From Lentimicrobiaceae bacterium (GTDB taxonomy: Bacteria; Bacteroidota; Bacteroidia; Bacteroidales; JALOCA01), in the NCBI GenBank assembly GCA_023227965.1, contig JALOCA010000027.1:1-47566 (forward strand): a stretch of 47,566 nucleotides of DNA, written 5' to 3'. The notes under the pieces are model-generated. The model searched no databases, was not told the origin of the DNA, and worked only from the letters and a program-made list of their open reading frames with translations. Shown piece by piece: positions 33,086-42,179 of the stretch. Position 1 is the first letter of the stretch. Each line of letters opens with the position of its first letter. The translations under genes were made by a program, and so were the position numbers.

Positions 33086-33685
33086 TTATTTTATAATTCC
33101 TGATTTTTCAAGGTTGTCAATAAGTAGTTTATGCATTTCAATTAATTCCAAAATCATTTCTTTTTCTCCTTCATTTCTTTGAATTACACAAATCATTTCT
33201 GCTGTTTTTGTCGAAATGTCTGTTTGATATGATATCGAGTAAACATTGTGTTTAAGTAGTGTTATTTGAATTTCTTTTGTTATAACTCTTTTTACTATGT
33301 CAGACCGATTACTTTTAATCAGATAATGTTTGTCAAATTCTGCCCAACCTAATTCAATTTCTGGTTTGTTAAACTTTTTAATGATTTTTTCAATGAAGTC
33401 TTCCCAACTCAATATTAGCTCAAAGTCCTGACTTGAAGATAAAGAAATCTGAAATTTTAAAGGTTTTGTGTCTGAAACGGAAATTTTAATATTCCATTTT
33501 TTATATGGGATTGAAATATTATGAATTTCAAGTTCGTAACCAGAGTTATGTTTAATCTTAAATTCCCCATTAAATTCGTCTGCAATTTCCTTCCACATTT
33601 CTCTTTTCGGAAAGTTGTCAGTATAACCTAATGAAGGTCCTTTGATGATTGTTTGAATTATATTTTTTTTATTTTCTTTAGTCAT
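33086..33685 (-). CDS. Hypothetical protein of unknown function
   Basis: The protein is 199 aa with no signal peptide or membrane segment, rich in Lys, Glu and Ile. I do not recognise the family. Notable segments are GPSLGYTDNFPKREMWKEIA near the start, GYELEIHNISIPYKKWNIKI, which looks like beta strands, and a C-terminal helical tail (ILELIEMHKLLIDNLEKSGI). The layout suggests a compact alpha/beta cytoplasmic protein. It has no operon partner. Gene-free, repeat-containing stretches of about 400 bp lie on both sides, with similar AACGTT-containing motifs in each, so it may be a mobile cassette passenger. Confidence 0.7.
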   Translation of the reverse strand: MTKENKKNIIQTIIKGPSLGYTDNFPKREMWKEIADEFNGEFKIKHNSGYELEIHNISIPYKKWNIKISVSDTKPLKFQISLSSSQDFELILSWEDFIEKIIKKFNKPEIELGWAEFDKHYLIKSNRSDIVKRVITKEIQITLLKHNVYSISYQTDISTKTAEMICVIQRNEGEKEMILELIEMHKLLIDNLEKSGIIK

Positions 33686-33741
33686 CGGTCTTTTTGTATA
33701 ATAGGGGCTGGTATGAAACGTTGCCGATTGCGGGCGATTTC

Positions 33742-33914
33742 CCCCGCTGAACAGAATTGCAAATTCCGCTCATTTCTTTAGAAAATTCATAATTTCTGCT
33801 TTCGCTCTTACTTAATATTGCTTTCATTGCTTTCTGCTTCTTCATTCTGCGAAGTTAAAATTTCCGCTTTGTTCCGAGCGAAATCCCGGTTTAACCGGAA
33901 CCGCTCAGCAGGGG
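33742..33914. repeat. Imperfect palindromic element containing dispersed-repeat copy 2
   Basis: CCCCGCTGA (33742-33750) is complementary to most of TCAGCAGGGG (33905-33914). Inside it, ATTCCGCTC (33763-33771) pairs with GAGCGAAAT (33876-33884) with one mismatch. The right arm is copy 2 of the dispersed repeat (33860-33914: ATTTCCGCTTTGTTCC, then GAGCGAAAT, ending CTCAGCAGGGGTTT). The element fills much of the gene-free gap 33686-34155. The rest is AT-rich sequence before the kinase gene, where I find no clear promoter. Confidence 0.6.
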
Positions 33915-34155
33915 TTTACTAAAGAATGTTCAAATGTATAACAAATCTGTAAAATGACAAGCTGCATCAGGCATTGGTAATTCATATTTTCACTTTTTCT
34001 CAGCTCTTTGGAAACAATAAAAGTTTTATTTGTGATATAGTTTTTTTATTTTGCAGATAATTTTATCAATCGTGTATATAAAAATTCCATAATTGCATAG
34101 TTTATTTGCCTGTAAAAAATAAAACCTTGATTTTTGCTTTAAGTTTTTAACGCTG

Positions 34156-35181
34156 ATGAGCAAAAAAAATGTCATATTGCTACACGTCTTCATCTGGCTT
34201 TTTGGAGCGTTTTTAAACCTAAGGGATTTTTCGCTGCTTGCCGATCCGGAGTTATTATCGGTTTATCTAATAAGCACACTTTTTTTAGCTGTATCATTTT
34301 ATACTTTTTACTTTTTTGTAGTTCCTCAGTTTCTGGAAAAGAAAAGATACTATCTGTTCCTGCTGGCTTCATTTATTGCCCTTGTAGTACTTACATTTAT
34401 CGGCTATTCTTCACTCCTTTTGATAAAGGCAATTTTTATTCATAGTTTTAAAAATTTTTATGGAGTTTACAGCCTTAAAATGCATCTCAGCGGGATGTCG
34501 GTAATAGCTATTACTGCTGCATTTGGCACATTATTTAAAGTGATATTAAACTGGCTTAATATTATCAGCCAAAAAGAAAAATTAGAGAAGGAAAAAGCGA
34601 TAAGCGAACTGGCATTGCTGAAGAGCAAAGTGAACCCTCATTTTTTATTTAATACGTTAAATAATATTGACGCCTTAATTTATGATGATCCGGACAAAGC
34701 TTCAAAATCGTTGCTGAAACTTTCGGAAATAATGCGTTATATGTCGTACGAAACGGTTTCGGAATATGTTAGCCTTTCAAAGGAACTCAACTACATTTCC
34801 AATATTGTTTCTCTTTACATGTTGAGGGTTTCCAATCCCGAATTAATCAGGCTCGATATTTCGCAAAACTATCCGGATTTGAATATTGCTCCCATGTTGT
34901 TTATCCCGTTTATTGAAAATGCTTTTAAATATGCTACTTTTAAGGGGAAAAACGGAGGATTCGAAATTAAGTTTAGAATTGAGGAAGCAAAAATATACTT
35001 TACAATTGTTAACCATTACGATACTATTAGAAGAGCATCGGGTTCGCAGTATGGTGGTACGGGTTTAGCCAATGTGAAACAAAGGCTCAAACACATTTAT
35101 AAAGAAAAATATAGTCTGAATATAACTGATAAAAACGGACTTTTTAAGGTTGAACTAATAATTGATACCAATGGAAATTAA
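34156..35181 (+). CDS. LytS/YehU-type sensor histidine kinase
   Basis: The protein is 341 aa. Four membrane helices span about residues 5-130, followed by a short coiled linker (QKEKLEKEKAISELALLKSK). The His_kinase (PF06580) block NPHFLFNTLNNIDALI carries the phospho-accepting His162. The ATPase end has FIENAFKYA (N box) and GGTGLANVKQRL (G box). There is no separate extracytoplasmic sensor domain, so the signal is probably sensed in the membrane. It overlaps the LytTR regulator by 11 bp, which shows that the two act as a pair. Confidence 0.92.
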   Translation: MSKKNVILLHVFIWLFGAFLNLRDFSLLADPELLSVYLISTLFLAVSFYTFYFFVVPQFLEKKRYYLFLLASFIALVVLTFIGYSSLLLIKAIFIHSFKNFYGVYSLKMHLSGMSVIAITAAFGTLFKVILNWLNIISQKEKLEKEKAISELALLKSKVNPHFLFNTLNNIDALIYDDPDKASKSLLKLSEIMRYMSYETVSEYVSLSKELNYISNIVSLYMLRVSNPELIRLDISQNYPDLNIAPMLFIPFIENAFKYATFKGKNGGFEIKFRIEEAKIYFTIVNHYDTIRRASGSQYGGTGLANVKQRLKHIYKEKYSLNITDKNGLFKVELIIDTNGN

Positions 35182-35893
35182 GTGCATTGCTATTGACGAT
35201 GAACCCCTGGCACTGAAAAAGGTTTCTTCTTTTGTTGAAAGGATTAACGGGCTTACTTTATTGATGACTTTCGACAATGCCTTGGATGCAATCCCATTTC
35301 TGAAAGAGGAAAAGGTAGATCTACTGTTTCTGGATATTCAGATGGAGCGATTTACCGGAATACAATTCCTCGAAGCCGTTCAATACCATCCACAGGTTAT
35401 CATTACCACTGCTTTTGAACAATATGCGCTGAAAGGCTTCGACTTTAATGTTACCGATTATCTGCTAAAACCTTACTCTTTCGAGCGTTTTGTTCAGGCT
35501 ATAGACAAAGTAATGGAAAACATCAGACTGAAACAAGCCAATGCTACGGAAGATGACCGGAATTTTATCTTTGTTAAAACAGAATACCGGCTTGAAAAGA
35601 TTTTTTTTGACGAAATACTTTATATTGAAGGGATGCGCGACTATCTGCAAATAGTTACAAAGTCGAAAAGGATTATGACCCTTCAGAATTTTAAATTTAT
35701 AGAGAGTAAGCTTAAACCGCCCCAGTTTTTAAGGGTGCATAAGTCTTTCCTGGTTTCCGTAAACAGTATCGAAAGCATTGAACGAAACCGGATAAAGATA
35801 CGCGACCAACTGATTCCGATCAGTATTACTTACAAAGAAGCTTTTTTTAAAACAATTGAAGATAAACTGCCCCCTAAGTTTAATCCGGGCTAA
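35171..35893 (+). CDS. LytTR-family response regulator
   Basis: The protein is 240 aa from the ATG at 35171. The TTG at 35162 would add three residues. The receiver domain has the acidic pair IDDEP (D9-D10), the phosphorylation site LFLDIQM (D55) and the switch-region TTAFEQYALKGFD. The C-terminal LytTR DNA-binding domain begins around FIFVKTEYRLEKI and includes LYIEGMRDYLQI and FLRVHKSFLVSV. It binds direct-repeat promoter sites when phosphorylated by the kinase encoded just upstream. Likely targets include the membrane-protein gene 128 bp downstream, but no binding site could be recognised. Confidence 0.93.
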   Translation: MEIKCIAIDDEPLALKKVSSFVERINGLTLLMTFDNALDAIPFLKEEKVDLLFLDIQMERFTGIQFLEAVQYHPQVIITTAFEQYALKGFDFNVTDYLLKPYSFERFVQAIDKVMENIRLKQANATEDDRNFIFVKTEYRLEKIFFDEILYIEGMRDYLQIVTKSKRIMTLQNFKFIESKLKPPQFLRVHKSFLVSVNSIESIERNRIKIRDQLIPISITYKEAFFKTIEDKLPPKFNPG

Positions 35894-36021
35894 GGATTAA
35901 ATTACCATCTTATTGAATTTTAAATGATAAAATACCGGTGAATAGCCGGGCGGGATGATTATGTCTTTTAAAAATAAATTTTGCAACAACCTATTGTACA
36001 ATTATAAATCTTAAAAAAACA

Positions 36022-37476
36022 ATGAGAGCAATGAATAAAATCTTTTTGGCAAAATACGGCAATTACTGGATTCTGTGTGCAGTATTTGTCGTTTCTATTG
36101 TTTGCAGGTTGATTTCCACTGCCAGCAGCAATGTAATCCCGGGATTGGGAAGTATGTATTATCCCTTACAGGTGCGATGCCTGCTCGAAAAAGGCACTCT
36201 GGGGTTTAATGATATGCCTTTGGTATTCTGGCTTGAAGCATTACTGGCTAAATTAATCATTCTTGTCAGCAACGCTCCGGTGAATAACTGCATTGTGCTG
36301 GCATGTAAGCTGGTTAATGTAATAGTACCTTCCCTTATTGTTGTGCCGGTTTTCTTCATAGCCAAATCCGTTTCCAATAACACAATAAAACCATTCTATT
36401 TGGCAGTAGTACTTGCGTTATCGGTATTGAATCCTTCTGTTCTTGTGATTTTTGCCGTTGACTTCGATAAAAATGCCATTGGCATGCTGTTCACGTTTAC
36501 AGCTATTTATTACTTATGGCTGTACATAAACAACAAAAAGACGATGCCCGCTGTGATGGCAGTTTTATCAGTTTTGCTTACTTTATTAACGCACTTTGGG
36601 TGCTTTTCTTCATTGTTTGTATTGCTGATTATTTTTGTTTTGGTATCCGGCGTATTTTATTATAAAAACTGGATAGCCTGGTTAAAAAAATCCAGAATAC
36701 GTATTTTTACAGTCGTACTGGTAATTTGTGTCTTGGCATTGCTTCCGGTTATTGTAAAATTGTACGACAACCAGCGGTTTCTGCATCTGACCTCTTATAT
36801 CGCCTCACCAATTCAATTATTCTGCCATTCATTTTTCATCTTAATGCTAAAAGGCGAATTTATCTACGACTGGCCCAACATGTTCTTTCTTATCGTTTTA
36901 AATTTGTTCTCCGTTCTATCTGTTATTGCCTATTTCAGATTACGGAAACGCATGAGAAAAGAAGAATCCATTTTTTATTTAACCTTAGTTTTATGGTATG
37001 TCTTCCTTTCAAGCCCATTCATCAATACTGAGATATACAACCGGTTATTATTCATCTCACTGATTGCTTTAACCATTATCATAATTTTTGTTTTCAGCTA
37101 TTTTAAACGGCCGGTTAAAATGACCATTGCCATCATCCTGACTTTACTTTTAATCCTTACAGTGGCAACCAATGGCGTACACCGGACTTATATTTCAAAA
37201 GAAGAATACGGCGAATTGAAGCAGATGACCAAATTTATTCCGCAACCTTCTTCCACCATTGTATTGGCACAACACAGGCTGGAATTTTGGACAAGCTGGA
37301 CGCTTCATATCCGGTCCGGGCAACTGAGAGGCATCAAACCAAGTGAATACCCGAAGTATTCAACGGTACTGTACATCGTTCAAAAAAGCAACCAGTATAA
37401 GGAAGACGTTCCCAAAGCTGCCGTTTTGATTCATACAGGACAATATTTCGATTTGTATAAAATTTATTCAAAATAG
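36022..37476 (+). CDS. Polytopic membrane protein of unknown function, GT-C-like layout
   Basis: The protein is 484 aa with about eleven membrane helices. The first external loop (VIPGLGSMYYPLQVRCLLEK, then GTLGFNDMPLVFWLEALLAKL) resembles the loop of GT-C glycosyltransferases and PMT-like proteins. The C-terminal soluble part (about residues 390-484) contains IVLAQHRLEFWTSWTLHIRS. No exact catalytic signature can be assigned. It would act on the outer side of the cytoplasmic membrane if it is a GT-C enzyme using a polyprenyl-linked donor. It follows the LytS/LytTR pair on the same strand and is followed 23 bp later by the 42-nt repeat array. Confidence 0.6.
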   Translation: MRAMNKIFLAKYGNYWILCAVFVVSIVCRLISTASSNVIPGLGSMYYPLQVRCLLEKGTLGFNDMPLVFWLEALLAKLIILVSNAPVNNCIVLACKLVNVIVPSLIVVPVFFIAKSVSNNTIKPFYLAVVLALSVLNPSVLVIFAVDFDKNAIGMLFTFTAIYYLWLYINNKKTMPAVMAVLSVLLTLLTHFGCFSSLFVLLIIFVLVSGVFYYKNWIAWLKKSRIRIFTVVLVICVLALLPVIVKLYDNQRFLHLTSYIASPIQLFCHSFFILMLKGEFIYDWPNMFFLIVLNLFSVLSVIAYFRLRKRMRKEESIFYLTLVLWYVFLSSPFINTEIYNRLLFISLIALTIIIIFVFSYFKRPVKMTIAIILTLLLILTVATNGVHRTYISKEEYGELKQMTKFIPQPSSTIVLAQHRLEFWTSWTLHIRSGQLRGIKPSEYPKYSTVLYIVQKSNQYKEDVPKAAVLIHTGQYFDLYKIYSK

Positions 37477-37499
37477 ATTTAGCCCAGATCAGGGTTTTG

Positions 37500-37766
37500 G
37501 AAAATGTAAAATGCACTTCCCGGTTACGGAGGCTGATTTTAAAAAATGCTAAACGTGCCTCCCGGTTACGGAGGCTGGTTTCAGAAAATGTAAAACGTGC
37601 CTCCCGGTTACGGAAGCTGGTTTCAGAAAATGTAAAACGTGCCTCCCGGTTACGGAGGCTGGTTCCAGAAAATGTAAAACGTGCCTCCCAGTTACAGAGG
37701 CTGGTTTCAGAAAATATAAAACGTGCCTCCCGGTTACGGAGGCTGATTTCAGAAAATGTAAAACGT
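37500..37766 (+). repeat. Array of six 42-nt tandem repeats, each with a GCCTCC/GGAGGC hairpin
   Basis: Six head-to-tail 42-nt units (37500-37541, 37542-37583, 37584-37625, 37626-37667, 37668-37709, 37710-37751) and a 15-nt partial unit fill this stretch. Each unit has a GAAAATGTAAAACGT part, then GCCTCC-CGGTTAC-GGAGGC, then TGGTTTCA. Changes are few: unit 1 is the most diverged, unit 3 has GGAAGC, and unit 5 has two parallel G-to-A changes in the loop region. An open frame runs through because 42 is a multiple of three, giving a basic 14-residue repeat. I doubt it is a real protein. Confidence 0.95.
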
Positions 37767-38023
37767 AAAAACCAAAAGAATTACAGAGAATACTGTATGA
37801 ATGTTATTTTTTAGAATGGTAAATAATCGCACTTAAAAACAGGTATAAGCATTTAATCCAGCTATTATGTAATTTTACATTAAGCTATTGTAGCAAAATG
37901 GCAACAACAAACAACCCGTTCATTCACCAGAGGGGATAAACAAAAAAGGAAAATGATTAATTCCCTACGGAAAATAAAACCATTGCGCATTTATATTGTT
38001 CTATTGATATTATTACACACAAA

Positions 38024-38908
38024 ATGAAACAGAAAGTATCTTTGGTATTGTCTGGAGGAGGTGCCAGGGGGATTGCCCACATAGGTGTTATTGAAGAGTT
38101 GGAGAAGCATGGATTTGAAATAACTTCCGTTTCAGGAACTTCCATGGGTGCACTTGTGGGGGCTGTTTACGCATTAGGAAAAATGGAAGAATACAAAAGC
38201 TGGCTATACACCCTTGATAAAAGAAAAGTATTTAGTCTTGTGGATTTTACATTTAGTAAGCAGGGACTGATCAAAGGGGATAAAGTATTAAAGACAATGA
38301 AGGAATTTATCCTGGATGCAAATATTGAAGATTTGAAAATATATTATGCTGCTGTAGCTGCGGACATTATTAACAAAAAGGAGGTGGTATTTACCGAGGG
38401 AAGCATTTACGATGCCATCCGGGCTTCCATTGCCATCCCTACGGTGTTTACACCGGTAAAGAAGGAAAATGGCCTGCTGGTGGATGGTGGCATCATCAAT
38501 AATATTCCTATTAATCATGCCAAAAGAACGCCAGGCGATATATTGATTGCGGTAAATGTTAATGCCGACATCCCAGTATTAAAACTAACTATCTCCCAAA
38601 AAGAAAGTGAAGTAAAACAGTCAGTATATCAGAAAAAGATCAAAGACTTCTATAACCAATTAAAAAAGACCAAACATAGTCAAAAGGATGGAAAGTTTGG
38701 TTATTTTAACCTGATCAGCAAAACCATTAGTTTAATGACTTATCATATCGAACAGATGTTACTCGAAAAATACGCACCGGATATCATGGTTAATATTTCC
38801 GGAGATTCCTGTAATACTTATGATTTTTACAAAGCAGAGGAAATGGTTGAAACCGGGCGGCGGGCGGCTGCTACAAGTTTAAAAGAGTACGAAAGCAGGA
38901 TAAGATAG
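38024..38908 (+). CDS. Patatin-like phospholipase (RssA-like)
   Basis: The protein is 294 aa. It has the oxyanion glycine-rich loop SGGGARGIAHIG (10-21), the nucleophile elbow GTSMG (Ser40) and the catalytic Asp in LVDGGIINN (D154), making a Ser-Asp dyad hydrolase of the patatin family. No signal peptide or barrel domain is present, so it is the short cytoplasmic RssA/YjjU-like type rather than an autotransporter. It would deacylate phospholipids or lipids. It stands alone between the repeat array and a convergent terminator, with no operon partner. Confidence 0.92.
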   Translation: MKQKVSLVLSGGGARGIAHIGVIEELEKHGFEITSVSGTSMGALVGAVYALGKMEEYKSWLYTLDKRKVFSLVDFTFSKQGLIKGDKVLKTMKEFILDANIEDLKIYYAAVAADIINKKEVVFTEGSIYDAIRASIAIPTVFTPVKKENGLLVDGGIINNIPINHAKRTPGDILIAVNVNADIPVLKLTISQKESEVKQSVYQKKIKDFYNQLKKTKHSQKDGKFGYFNLISKTISLMTYHIEQMLLEKYAPDIMVNISGDSCNTYDFYKAEEMVETGRRAAATSLKEYESRIR

Positions 38909-38923
38909 ATACATCAAGAAAAA

Positions 38924-38942
38924 TCCCGGACTTCCGCCGGGA
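38924..38942. terminator. Bidirectional terminator between patatin and GH65 genes
   Basis: TCCCGG (38924-38929) and CCGGGA (38937-38942) form a stem with a 7-nt loop, flanked by AAAAA before and CTTATTTTAT after. It lies between two convergent genes and can serve both. Confidence 0.7.
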
Positions 38943-38979
38943 CTTATTTTATAAGACAATCATTTTAAGAAGGCAGAGA

Positions 38980-41286
38980 TCAACCAACAACAATATACGA
39001 GTTGGAATCAATCTGATACATCTTATCAAAGACAAACAAGGATATAGGCGTTGTGCTCTGATTTTCTATCAGCACTTCTTTCTTTGTTACTCTTATTTTC
39101 AGTAAATGTTCCCTGAAAAGGATTTTAAAAGAATAGGCTTCCCATTGCGCAGGAATCATCGGGGAGAAACGTAGTTTATCGTCGTACACACGCATGCCAC
39201 CAAAGCCCTGAATGACGGTCATCCAGGTGCCGCCCATGCTGGTGATGTGGCAACCGTCGTCGGTATCGTTGTTGTAATCGTCGAGATCGAGACGGGCAGT
39301 GCGGAGGTACATCTCGTATGCTTTTTTCTCGTAGCCAATTTTGGCAGCGAGGATGGAATGTACGCAAGCCGAGAGAGAAGATTCGTGTACGGTACGAGGT
39401 TCGTAAAAGTCGAAATTACGCTTGATGGTAGCCGTATCAAACTGATTTTCGAGAAAGTATAACCCCTGTAACACATCTGCCTGTTTGATGAAACAGGAGC
39501 GCAGGATGCGGTCCCACGACCATTTCTGATTCAGAGGAAGGTCTTTTGGTGGCAGGTCTTTTACAAGTATCTGTTCTTTGTCCAGGTAGCCATCCTGTTG
39601 CAGGAATATCTCCTGTTCTTTGTCTTCGGGATAGTACATGTGGCTAAAGATGGTTTTCCACTGTGCTGTTTCTTTTGTTTCGTCGAATTTCAGTTTGGCA
39701 ATTAGATGCTCGAACTTGCGCGGAGCCATATTTTTAACGTATTCAATAGATTTGCAGGTATATCCTAACGTCCAGCAAGCCATTTTGCTGGTGTACCAGT
39801 TGTTGTTGACGTTGTTTTCATATTCGTTCGGGCCGGTAACGCCAAGCATCACATATTTTTTCTTTTCCTGCGAGAAATTTACCCTCTGCGCCCAGAAACG
39901 GGAGATAGCAATCAGCACTTCCAGTCCATAGTCAATCAGGTAAGGTTCGTCGCCGGTGTAACGGATGTAGTTGTAGATGGCAAAAGCGATGGCGCCGTTG
40001 CGATGTATCTCTTCAAAGGTGATCTCCCATTCGTTATGACATTCTTCGCCGTTCATGGTTACCATGGGATACAGGGCTGCACCACCGCTAAAACCGAGTT
40101 TTTCGGCATTTTCGATAGCTTTATGCAACTGTTTGTAGCGGTAAACGAGCAGATTCTTGGCAATCTTCGGGTCGGAAGTAGCAAGATAAAAAGGGATGCA
40201 ATAGGCTTCGGTATCCCAATAGGTGCTTCCGCCATATTTTTCGCCGGTAAAACCTTTGGGACCGATGTTCAGACGTTCATCTTCGCCGGTATAGGTTTGA
40301 TTTAGCTGAAAGATATTAAAACGTATGCCTTGTTGGGCTGCAATGTCGCCTTCGATGGCGATGTCGCTTTCTTCCCATTTTTTATCCCAGGCGGCAATTT
40401 GTTCCTGAAGCATTCTGTCAAATCCTTTTGACATTACCTTCTGCACGTAAACCGTGCTGCTTTCCACAAGCTTATCTTCCGGATGGTTAAGCGAAGCACA
40501 GATGGCAACATACTTTTCGATGGAAAGTGTTTCCTGCTTTTTCACTTTAAACTTTTGGATATTGCCGGTGTATTTTTCTTTTTCCACCGCTTGGGCTGTG
40601 ATGTTTTGCAGATTTTCCCCAACAAAAACCTGGTACTGCATGATAGCAGATACCACAAAGCCTGTTTTTTTGGTTTTGGCGACTACATAACCGGTTCCGT
40701 TTCCGGCTTTCTGACATACCTCGTCCCAAAACTTTTCGTCGTAGTTGGAATCCTGGTTTTTTACATCAAAATCGAGGAACGGCTGAATGGTGATTTCGGC
40801 ATCGGCATTGGTTACGGTAAGCTGGTAGCGTATGGCTCCGCTCTCGTCATCCACGATGCTAAGCAGACGTTTGGAAGTTAACTGTACTTCCAGGTTGTTT
40901 TCCATCACCAGCAGGGCAGTTCTTTCCAGCCAGCCTTCTTTCATGTTCAAAACACGGCGGAATTTTTTGATGGTACAACGGTATAGGTCGAGGCGAACAC
41001 CATTGATATAAACGTCTATTCCAATCCAGTTAACGGCATTGAGCACTTTGGCAAAATATTCGGGATAGCCATTCTTCCACCAGCCAACACGGGTTTTGTC
41101 GGGGTAGTAAACACCCGCGATATAATTACCCTGCAGGCTGTCGCCGCTGTAATATTCTTCAAAATTGGCACGTTGGCCCATCCTGCCGTTGCCGATGCTC
41201 ATCACACTTTCGGTAATACGGTTGTGCTCCGGATGGAATCCTTCTTCGATGATGCACCATGGGTCGTGTTTGATGTAGCTTTTCAT
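38980..41286 (-). CDS. GH65 disaccharide phosphorylase, probably maltose phosphorylase
   Basis: The protein is 768 aa, typical of GH65 phosphorylases, with an N-terminal beta-sandwich domain to about residue 270 and then an (alpha/alpha)6 barrel. Marker segments are GGSTYWDTEAYCIPFYLAT (around 352-370), NGEECHNEWEITFEEIHRN (412-430) and the general-acid region GVTGPNEYENNVNNNWYTS, with Glu488. That last block and the HNEWEITFEEIHRN segment are those I associate with maltose phosphorylase; kojibiose and trehalose phosphorylases are relatives. The reaction is phosphorolysis of the alpha-glucoside to glucose plus beta-glucose-1-phosphate. pgmB upstream on the same strand handles the product. The enzyme has no signal peptide and is cytoplasmic. 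Confidence 0.9.
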   Translation of the reverse strand: MKSYIKHDPWCIIEEGFHPEHNRITESVMSIGNGRMGQRANFEEYYSGDSLQGNYIAGVYYPDKTRVGWWKNGYPEYFAKVLNAVNWIGIDVYINGVRLDLYRCTIKKFRRVLNMKEGWLERTALLVMENNLEVQLTSKRLLSIVDDESGAIRYQLTVTNADAEITIQPFLDFDVKNQDSNYDEKFWDEVCQKAGNGTGYVVAKTKKTGFVVSAIMQYQVFVGENLQNITAQAVEKEKYTGNIQKFKVKKQETLSIEKYVAICASLNHPEDKLVESSTVYVQKVMSKGFDRMLQEQIAAWDKKWEESDIAIEGDIAAQQGIRFNIFQLNQTYTGEDERLNIGPKGFTGEKYGGSTYWDTEAYCIPFYLATSDPKIAKNLLVYRYKQLHKAIENAEKLGFSGGAALYPMVTMNGEECHNEWEITFEEIHRNGAIAFAIYNYIRYTGDEPYLIDYGLEVLIAISRFWAQRVNFSQEKKKYVMLGVTGPNEYENNVNNNWYTSKMACWTLGYTCKSIEYVKNMAPRKFEHLIAKLKFDETKETAQWKTIFSHMYYPEDKEQEIFLQQDGYLDKEQILVKDLPPKDLPLNQKWSWDRILRSCFIKQADVLQGLYFLENQFDTATIKRNFDFYEPRTVHESSLSACVHSILAAKIGYEKKAYEMYLRTARLDLDDYNNDTDDGCHITSMGGTWMTVIQGFGGMRVYDDKLRFSPMIPAQWEAYSFKILFREHLLKIRVTKKEVLIENQSTTPISLFVFDKMYQIDSNSYIVVG

Positions 41287-41520
41287 ACGTTTTTAATTTG
41301 AATGGTAAATTTTTTTTCTTTTTTCTTACCCTTTCGGCGAATACCTGATCTTCAAGTTTACTCCGGAAACCGATCAAAATTTTTCTTTGTGCCTTTGAGA
41401 CCTTTGTAGTTAAATACTTTTTAAAATTAACCACTAAGGGCATCAAGTACCAATAACTATCGGTGCATCGGAATCACAAAGGCTTTTCAGTCGGTTTCAT
41501 AGATGGGTCAAACTTTTTAT

Positions 41521-42171
41521 TTATTCTTTTATCATTTTTTTAATCTTTTCCACAGAAACTTCGTCAAAACCAGGAACTACCAGGTGGGCATGTCCCAAGT
41601 TTTCGGGCAACCCGATGCCTACTACTTTCATCCCGGCATTCAGAGCCGCCTGTATGCCCGCTCCGGCATCTTCGAAAACCACACATTCAGCAGGAGGTAT
41701 TCCCAATTCTGCGGCTCCTTTCAGGAAAATCTCAGGATTGGGTTTGGCTTTGGTAACCTTGTTGCCGTCAATAATGGCATCAAAATATTGCATCATACTG
41801 ATTTTTTCGAGTATAGTCCGGGCATTTTTGCTTGCCGATCCTAAGGCTATCTTTATGTTGTTCTGTTTTAAATATTCCAAGAAGCCAATCACTCCCGGCA
41901 GGATTTCGTCCGGGGTCATTTGCATAATATATTCCACATACCATTCATTTTTCCTTGCGGCACAGGCTTCCTTGGATTTTTCGCATAAGGTCTTCCCTCC
42001 TATCCCGAGCAGAATCTCCAGCGAAGTCATGCGGCTTACGCCTTTCAAACGTTCGTTATCGTGTTCCGTGAAATCAAATCCCAGTTCATGGGCAAGGCGT
42101 TTCCATGCCAGATAGTGATATTTGGCTGTGTCAACTATTACTCCGTCGAGGTCGAATAAGCAGGCTTTCAT
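41521..42171 (-). CDS. pgmB: Beta-phosphoglucomutase
   Basis: The protein is 216 aa from the ATG at 42171 (MKACLFDLDGVIVDTAKYH). The open frame extends to 42234, but that extension reads through an intergenic repeat. HAD-family motifs are DLDGV (nucleophile D8, acid/base D10), the cap helix with RLKGVSRMTSLEILL typical of beta-PGM, LGSASKN, KAKPNPEIFLK and FEDAGAGIQAA. It converts beta-glucose-1-phosphate from the neighbouring GH65 phosphorylase to glucose-6-phosphate. Gene order transporter, pgmB, GH65 on one strand makes a complete maltose or similar disaccharide uptake and phosphorolysis operon. Confidence 0.95.
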   Translation of the reverse strand: MKACLFDLDGVIVDTAKYHYLAWKRLAHELGFDFTEHDNERLKGVSRMTSLEILLGIGGKTLCEKSKEACAARKNEWYVEYIMQMTPDEILPGVIGFLEYLKQNNIKIALGSASKNARTILEKISMMQYFDAIIDGNKVTKAKPNPEIFLKGAAELGIPPAECVVFEDAGAGIQAALNAGMKVVGIGLPENLGHAHLVVPGFDEVSVEKIKKMIKE

Positions 42172-42179
42172 ATAACTGT

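Noticed and set aside
37500..37766. CRISPR array
   Set aside because: Units are contiguous and nearly identical, with no unique spacers and no cas genes nearby.
37497..37814. 105-residue basic open frame through the 42-nt repeats
   Set aside because: The unit length is a multiple of three, so open frames arise automatically. There is no ribosome site or family match, and the hairpin is better explained at the nucleotide level.
39219..39476. Open frames opposite or overlapping the GH65 gene
   Set aside because: They lack family features and reflect the higher GC content and codon pattern of the real gene.
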